A stretch of DNA of 10,230 bases from Bacillota bacterium (lineage in GTDB: Bacteria > Bacillota > Clostridia > Oscillospirales > Acutalibacteraceae): NCBI GenBank assembly GCA_023412845.1, contig JAEZRH010000084.1, positions 1-10,230 of the forward strand. The letters are read 5' to 3'. Under the pieces are notes generated by a model that made no database searches, was not told the origin of the DNA, and saw nothing but the letters and a program-made list of their open reading frames with translations. Shown here piece after piece: positions 6,200 to 10,230 of the stretch (the stretch's first letter is position 1; each line of letters starts with the position of its first letter). The translations under genes were made by a program, and so were the position numbers.

Positions 6200-6283
6200 G
6201 GCGCCGGACGGCTGTTCCGCCGCCCGCAGCGTCGCAGCTGTGGGGAAAACGCACCTTTTTTAGCCAAAAAAGTAGAAAAAGGG

Positions 6284-6312
6284 TAGAAAATGGAAATAAA
6301 ATATTGTATAAT
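6284..6312 (+). promoter_or_regulatory. Probable promoter of the bactofilin gene
   Basis: A perfect TATAAT (6307-6312) lies 17 bp after TAGAAA (6284-6289, 4 of 6 to the -35 consensus). A-tracts lie upstream (6266-6280), as in an UP element. The CTTTTTT/AAAAAAG inverted repeat at 6255-6272 lies just ahead. The rest of the interval 6200-6382 holds nothing else I can name. Confidence 0.6.
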
Positions 6313-6382
6313 TACAAAAGTTATTTTGTCTTGATTTCCCTATCCTTTTTTGAGGGACAAGGAACTTTGGAGGCGCGGACAG

Positions 6383-7102
6383 ATGGATGCTGCAGGAAAT
6401 AGCCAGGACGGCAGATTCGCCCACATGGTCAGGAGAATCTGGAACGGGCCTGAAGAAGCGGAGGAAGGAACCCAGATGAAACCGGAAAGAACAAATGACA
6501 CAGGTGCAGTGCAACAGAATTATACTCAGCGGACCGAATCGTACGGCCAGAACAGCGCGCGTCCTGCTCAGCCGGAATTTTCCGACCGGGGGAATTTCAG
6601 AGCCCCGGATTTCGGTGAAAACGTGAAAAACGCCACGGTGATTTCGCAGGGAACCGTGATTGTCGGCGACATCAAGTCCGACAGCGACATCGAAATGCTC
6701 GGCACGGTCACGGGCAGCATCAGCACGAGCGGCAACGTGAAAATCAACGGCAAACAGAACGGGGACGTACAGGGCTCCAGCGTATCGCTTTCCTCCTGCA
6801 CGGTGCGGGGCAGCCTCAACGCTGCGGAAGACATCACGGTAGACAGCGATTCCGTCATCGTGGGCGACATCAAATGCGGCAATCTGACCTTCGACGGAAA
6901 GCTGAAGGGCAGCGTCCACGTCATGGGCAACGTCAACTGCCAGGGCAACGCCATTATCATCGGCGACATCGCTTCCACCACCATTACGGTCGACAGCGGC
7001 GCCAAACTGCAGGGCAAGGTCCAGGTTTCCGACGGGACGATCGAACAGGTCGACCTTCCGGCGGATTTTGCCGAGGCGAAGGACCAGAAATCGGCCAAAT
7101 GA
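6383..7102 (+). CDS. Bactofilin family cytoskeletal protein
   Basis: Bactofilins (polymer-forming, formerly DUF583) assemble without nucleotide into filaments on the membrane and help shape the envelope. From the ATG at 6383, with GGAGG (6369-6373) 9 nt upstream, the protein has 239 residues. Residues 1-80 are polar and probably disordered (many Gln, Asn, Pro, Glu). The bactofilin core follows as a right-handed beta-helix with short repeats: VISQGTVIVGDIKSDSDIE, GTVTGSISTSGNVKINGK, DSVIVGDIKCGNLTFDGKLK, NAIIIGDIASTTITVDSGAKL. The phrase (V/I)I(V/I)GDI recurs three times. A second start at 6476 (MKPERTND), with GGAAGGA upstream, would give 208 residues and is a real alternative. The longer form adds a short basic/hydrophobic stretch (FAHMVRRIW) that could bind membrane; that is inference. 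No M23 peptidase gene, a frequent bactofilin partner, lies next to it. Confidence 0.9.
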   Translation: MDAAGNSQDGRFAHMVRRIWNGPEEAEEGTQMKPERTNDTGAVQQNYTQRTESYGQNSARPAQPEFSDRGNFRAPDFGENVKNATVISQGTVIVGDIKSDSDIEMLGTVTGSISTSGNVKINGKQNGDVQGSSVSLSSCTVRGSLNAAEDITVDSDSVIVGDIKCGNLTFDGKLKGSVHVMGNVNCQGNAIIIGDIASTTITVDSGAKLQGKVQVSDGTIEQVDLPADFAEAKDQKSAK

Positions 7103-7131
7103 TCAGGGAAAGATAGAACGTCGCAGTTCCG

Positions 7132-7169
7132 GCGCGGAAACGTTGAGTTGTTTCCGCGCTTATTTCTTT
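7132..7169 (+). terminator. Intrinsic terminator between the convergent bactofilin and DUF3810 genes
   Basis: GCGCGGAAAC (7132-7141) pairs perfectly over 10 bp with GTTTCCGCGC (7150-7159) around an 8-nt loop. The T-rich TTATTTCTTT follows for plus-strand transcripts. The hairpin also abuts the stop codon of the minus-strand gene, but there is no T-tract on that side. Confidence 0.75.
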
Positions 7170-8272
7170 GCAGCGGCGGCCTCTTTCCGCTGCAGGGCGA
7201 GCAGCAGGTCCACCATTCTGCCGTAGCTCTGTATACCGTCGTTCTGTCTGTTCGCTTTGAGATAGCTGTTGTTCACCGAGTCGGAAATCTTTGCAACCGG
7301 CCCTTCGAACTGCTTCCAGTAGGCGGAATTATACGCAAGGTCTTTCTTTACGCCTGCGCTCAGGCCGTTCCAAACCCCGGCATCCGCTTTTTCGTCGGCG
7401 GAGAGCAGGGCGTTCGAGGCATAGGTAAAAGCAAGCATGGTGCCGGAATACTGAAAATCGGCGCTTGTGCTTTTCTCACAGGCGAGATATCCGATGAAGT
7501 TGGCTTCGTCTTCCCGCATGAAGCCGCGCAGATGAGAAAGCTCGTGGCACATCGTCACAGGGATGGTATAGGCCGGCACGTCGGTGTTGACGTTCGCTTC
7601 AAACGTGAAAGGGAAGAACATTCCCGTGATGTTGCAGCGCGACATCAGGCGCGAACCGAGGACCGGTTTCGGCGCGCCGTAGCCGGGCGGAAGAAGCGGA
7701 TAGTCCGCGCCGAGCCGGTCGAACGACTGCTTTGCCTGCCGCGCGGTCTGGGCGAAATCCGGCGTGCTCAGCTTCATCACGCCCCGGCTGTCGGTCTTCA
7801 CCCTGCCGCGCTGCGCGTCCGCGTCGGAGGCGAGGCTTTTGCACAGGCGCGTCAGCTCCGCTGTGGAAGAGGGCTGCATGGGCAGGCCGCAGGTCTGCGC
7901 GAATGTGCTGCGGTAGTAATTGATGCCGCAGTTGACGGTGAAAATGAAATACAGCACGCCCGCGAAGCAGAGCAGATTCACAAAGAAACTCAGCGCGGCT
8001 TCCGCGCGGCGGTCTTTTCTCCGGACAAGTCTGACGGTCAGCCGCACCAGCAGCGCAACGAGCGCCGCCGCCAGCAGGCGGACGAGCATCTCCCCGACGG
8101 AAAACGGCGCGAGGCCGGTCAGAGCATTTCCCCCGCGGGAAAGAGCGGCGTACCAGTGGCGGGCGTACCATTCCGCCGCGTCCTGATGGGAAGACGCGAA
8201 CAGCGTGGCGCCGAATGCGGCCGGGTATAGCAGCAGGAGCCACAGCCGCCGGAGCTTCAGAATTCTTTTCAT
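7160..8272 (-). CDS. DUF3810 family membrane protein, putative zinc metallopeptidase
   Basis: Membrane protein of 370 residues matching my recollection of the DUF3810 family, whose biological role is not established. Three hydrophobic segments lie at the N-terminus: about residues 8-27, about 58-82 and about 92-114 (FFVNLLCFAGVLYFIF). A long soluble domain follows. It contains HELSH at residues 243-247, an HExxH zinc-binding and catalytic motif, and then RGFMREDEANFIGYLAC, whose acidic residues (254-256) could supply the third zinc ligand as in gluzincins. These features predict an active membrane-anchored protease; the substrate is unknown. The start at 8272 has AGAGG 6 nt upstream on the minus strand. 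Its promoter is divergent from the LURP-one-related gene. A long plus-strand open frame across it is a composition artefact. Confidence 0.85.
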   Translation of the reverse strand: MKRILKLRRLWLLLLYPAAFGATLFASSHQDAAEWYARHWYAALSRGGNALTGLAPFSVGEMLVRLLAAALVALLVRLTVRLVRRKDRRAEAALSFFVNLLCFAGVLYFIFTVNCGINYYRSTFAQTCGLPMQPSSTAELTRLCKSLASDADAQRGRVKTDSRGVMKLSTPDFAQTARQAKQSFDRLGADYPLLPPGYGAPKPVLGSRLMSRCNITGMFFPFTFEANVNTDVPAYTIPVTMCHELSHLRGFMREDEANFIGYLACEKSTSADFQYSGTMLAFTYASNALLSADEKADAGVWNGLSAGVKKDLAYNSAYWKQFEGPVAKISDSVNNSYLKANRQNDGIQSYGRMVDLLLALQRKEAAAAKK

Positions 8273-8311
8273 GAGCCGCCTCTTTTCCGGAGAAGATCTT
8301 GGATAATCCCA

Positions 8312-8320
8312 ATTATACCA
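8312..8320 (-). promoter_or_regulatory. Extended -10 promoter of the DUF3810 gene
   Basis: On the minus strand TGGTATAAT is a perfect TATAAT with the TGn extension. No good -35 lies 16-18 bp upstream, which an extended -10 can tolerate. The ATG is about 40 nt downstream. Confidence 0.65.
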
Positions 8321-8386
8321 CAGGTGTGCAAGGCGTGCGGTTTCGCCGGAGAAAGTTAAGCAGGGTGTATTTTTTCGGCTTTTGTG

Positions 8387-8415
8387 TTGCCGCTCTGCGC
8401 CAAAAATGATATGAT
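8387..8415 (+). promoter_or_regulatory. Promoter of the LURP-one-related gene
   Basis: TTGCCG (8387-8392), a 17-bp spacer and TATGAT (8410-8415), with TGA before the -10 as a TGn extension. It is divergent from the DUF3810 promoter, and the two -10 elements are about 90 bp apart. Confidence 0.65.
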
Positions 8416-8454
8416 ATTGAAAGAATTCGGGATTACGGAGAGGACGGATGGGGA

Positions 8455-8958
8455 TTGAGGCTTTATTTGCAGCAGGGCGACGGGCCGGGGAGCCTGTTCA
8501 CCGTTTTGGACTCCTGCGGCCGCCCCGTCTATGAACTGCAGGGGGAGTACACTTCCCTTGGGTGCCGCTACAAGCTCTGCAGCGGCGATGGCGTCTCACT
8601 GGCGCGCATGACCGGAGTCTTTCTCCCGACTTCGTTTCAGTATTCCGTTGCCGCCGGCGGAAGGCGTATGCGGCTTACCATAAAGCCCCGCGCCGTACAC
8701 CGGCCGGTGCAGATCAAAGGCGTTCCGTGGCGGTTTCGCGGCAGCATCCTCACAAGGTCCTTCGATCTTGTGGAAGACCGTGACGAGCACGGCCGGTCCC
8801 GCGTCGTCATGACGCACGGCCACTGCTGGAACGCGCGAGGCAACTGCTATGCCGTGGAAATTTTTCAGGATGCGGACGTACCGCTCGCCCTGTGCGCGGC
8901 GATTGCGGTGGATGCGTCCGTCCTCGGCGGCAACGCCGTGCCGGTCCCGGCCGGCTGA
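8455..8958 (+). CDS. LURP-one-related (LOR / Tubby-like C-terminal fold) protein
   Basis: Small cytoplasmic protein of 167 residues in the LURP-one-related family (YxjI type, plant LOR relatives), a 12-stranded beta-barrel with a central helix. Its bacterial role is not known; scaffold or lipid-binding functions have been suggested for the fold. Typical features are the opening MRLYLQQ and then LFTVLDSCGRPVYELQGE (extended strands with the Asp-x-x-Gly turn). A middle section (VPWRFRGSILTRSFDLV) and a closing hydrophobic helix (ALCAAIAVDASVL) complete the fold. The TTG at 8455 is the only plausible in-frame start, because the frame is closed at 8407-8409 and no ATG or GTG lies between. GGAGAGG (8437-8443) lies 11 nt upstream, which is long. 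An out-of-frame ATG at 8448 sits closer to that site. Confidence 0.82.
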   Translation: MRLYLQQGDGPGSLFTVLDSCGRPVYELQGEYTSLGCRYKLCSGDGVSLARMTGVFLPTSFQYSVAAGGRRMRLTIKPRAVHRPVQIKGVPWRFRGSILTRSFDLVEDRDEHGRSRVVMTHGHCWNARGNCYAVEIFQDADVPLALCAAIAVDASVLGGNAVPVPAG

Positions 8959-8963
8959 GAAAT

Positions 8964-8992
8964 TTGACAAACTCACCTGAAAATGGCATACT
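8964..8992 (+). promoter_or_regulatory. Promoter of valS
   Basis: A perfect TTGACA (8964-8969), a 17-bp spacer and CATACT (8987-8992), with TGG directly upstream of the -10. The predicted 5' UTR is only about 60 nt, with GGAGGA (9041-9046) and no T-box elements (no specifier stem, no AGGGTGG-type T-box sequence). Confidence 0.7.
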
Positions 8993-9058
8993 GAATTTTC
9001 ACAGACATTTCATGCGGCGAAGGCCGTAATCCCATATATTGGAGGAAGTTTGCATAAC

Positions 9059-10230
9059 ATGAGCAGGGAACTTGCCAAAACCTACGATCCGCAGGAAGTG
9101 GAGGACCGGATTTACCGCTTCTGGCTTGACGGGAACTATTTTCACGCGGAGCGCGACCCGCAGAAAAAACCTTACACCATCGTGATCCCGCCGCCGAACA
9201 TTACCGGCCAGCTCCATATGGGACATGCTTTCGACTCGACGCTGCAGGACATCCTCATCCGCTGGCGCAGGATGCAGGGCTACGATGCGCTTTGGATTCC
9301 GGGCACCGACCATGCCGCCATCGCCACGGAGGCGAAGGTGGTCGAAGCGCTGCGCAAGGAAGGCAAAACCAAAGAGAGCATCGGGCGCGAGGCGTTCCTC
9401 GAACGCACCTGGCAATGGAAAGAGGAATACGGCGGCCGCATCGTCTCGCAGCTGAAAAAGCTCGGTTCTTCCTGCGACTGGGAACGCGAGCGCTTCACGA
9501 TGGACGAAGGATGCTCCCGCGCGGTCCGAGAAGTGTTCGTCCGCCTGTATGAAAAAGGCCTCATTTACCGCGGCGAGCGCATCATCAACTGGTGCCCGCA
9601 CTGCAAGACCTCCATCTCCGACGCGGAAGTCGAATTCTCCGAGCGCGACGGCTTCTTTTGGCATCTGCGCTACCCGTTCAAGGACGGCAGCGGGTTCCTT
9701 GAGCTGGCCACGACCCGTCCGGAGACCATGCTGGGCGACACCGCCGTCGCAGTCCACCCGGAAGACGAACGGTACAGCCGGTTTGTCGGCAAGACGCTGA
9801 TCCTGCCGCTTGTCGGGCGTGAAATCCCCGTGATCGCCGACGAATACGTCGAGCGCGATTTCGGAACCGGCGTTGTCAAGATCACGCCCGCACACGATCC
9901 GAACGACTACGAGGTCGGCCTGCGGCATGATCTCGCCGTTATCAACATCATGAACGACGACGGAAGCATCAATGAAAACGGCGGCAAATACGCCGGCCTG
10001 CCGGGTCTGGAAGCGCGCAAGCGCATCGTGGAAGACCTAAAGGAGCAGGGCTTTCTGGTCAAAGTCGAGCCGATCAAGCACAATGTAGGTTCCTGCTACC
10101 GCTGCGGAACGATCGTGGAGCCCCGCGTTTCCAAACAGTGGTTCGTTAAGATGGAACCGCTTGCGAAGCCGGCGATCGAAGCGGTGAAGGACGGCCGCAC
10201 CAAATTCGTGCCGGAGCGCTTTTCCAAAAT
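9059..10230 (+). CDS. valS: Valyl-tRNA synthetase, N-terminal 390 residues (3' end off window)
   Basis: Class I aminoacyl-tRNA synthetase that charges tRNA-Val with valine and edits misactivated threonine. Only the first 390 of roughly 880 residues are inside the window. The catalytic Rossmann domain opens with PPPNITGQLHMGHA, which contains the HIGH signature as HMGH, followed by WIPGTDHAAIATE. NWCPHCKTSISDAEVEF marks the entry to the CP1 editing domain. That domain shows TTRPETMLGDTAVAVHP and GTGVVKITPAHDPNDYEVG, both typical of ValRS, the latter carrying the conserved aspartate of the editing pocket. A CYRCGTIVEP metal-ribbon-like stretch follows. The ATG has GGAGGA 12 nt upstream, a slightly long spacing. 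The KMSKS loop lies beyond the window edge. Confidence 0.97.
   Translation, partial: MSRELAKTYDPQEVEDRIYRFWLDGNYFHAERDPQKKPYTIVIPPPNITGQLHMGHAFDSTLQDILIRWRRMQGYDALWIPGTDHAAIATEAKVVEALRKEGKTKESIGREAFLERTWQWKEEYGGRIVSQLKKLGSSCDWERERFTMDEGCSRAVREVFVRLYEKGLIYRGERIINWCPHCKTSISDAEVEFSERDGFFWHLRYPFKDGSGFLELATTRPETMLGDTAVAVHPEDERYSRFVGKTLILPLVGREIPVIADEYVERDFGTGVVKITPAHDPNDYEVGLRHDLAVINIMNDDGSINENGGKYAGLPGLEARKRIVEDLKEQGFLVKVEPIKHNVGSCYRCGTIVEPRVSKQWFVKMEPLAKPAIEAVKDGRTKFVPERFSK

Noticed and set aside
7148..8230. Long plus-strand open frame of 360 codons
   Set aside because: It is antisense to the DUF3810 gene, which has recognisable membrane segments, an HExxH motif and a ribosome site. The plus-strand product is Arg/Ala/Gly-rich and matches no family I know.
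8999..9928. Minus-strand open frame of 309 codons
   Set aside because: It is antisense to valS, whose catalytic and editing motifs are unmistakable. It arises from GC-rich codon composition.

Overview
The window is an ordinary-looking chromosomal stretch of a fairly GC-rich, low-copy Gram-positive (Firmicutes, Clostridia) genome. An Oscillospiraceae/Ruminococcaceae-type anaerobe is my best guess. The evidence is a clostridial-style FtsZ, a CIRCE heat-shock operator, strong AGGAGG-type ribosome sites, a DUF3810 membrane metalloprotein, a LURP-one-related protein and compact intrinsic terminators. No insertion sequence, CRISPR array, rRNA or tRNA gene was seen.

Layout, left to right. (1) The 3' part of ftsZ enters from the left edge (2-979) and ends at an intrinsic terminator. 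(2) A good extended -10 promoter (about 1125-1152) drives a short GTG-started leader ORF (1194-1277). The leader overlaps the start of a CorA-family Mg2+/divalent metal transporter (1252-2175), which ends in a UUCG-loop terminator. (3) A two-gene unit follows: the beta subunit/C-terminal half of a class I (Fe-S) fumarate hydratase (2312-2848) overlaps by ATGA a cation diffusion facilitator exporter (2845-4020). The exporter's metal-site residues resemble Mn2+ exporters. (4) A structured intergenic segment of about 100 bp (4065-4163) has no gene. (5) htpG (Hsp90, 4277-6169) has its own promoter and a CIRCE operator, and ends in a strong terminator. (6) A bactofilin gene (6383-7102) converges on a minus-strand DUF3810 putative zinc metalloprotease (8272-7160), with a shared hairpin between the stops. 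(7) Divergent from DUF3810 is a LURP-one-related gene (8455-8958, TTG start). It is followed by the 5' part of valS (9059 to the right edge), which has its own promoter and no room for a T-box.

The genes do not form one pathway. They are short transcription units for cell division, metal homeostasis, central metabolism, protein folding, cell shape and translation. The two metal transporters, CorA (uptake) and the CDF (export), sit close together.

The most interesting element is the small leader ORF before corA. Its N-terminus (MKPDPSRSPNRK) resembles the enterobacterial MgtL leader peptide (MEPDPTPLPRRR, recalled from memory), which senses Mg2+ by destabilising the translating ribosome. It has a good Shine-Dalgarno sequence, lies directly upstream of a Mg2+ transporter gene, and runs through that gene's ribosome site and start codon. 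I propose it as a candidate Mg2+-responsive translational leader in a Gram-positive.
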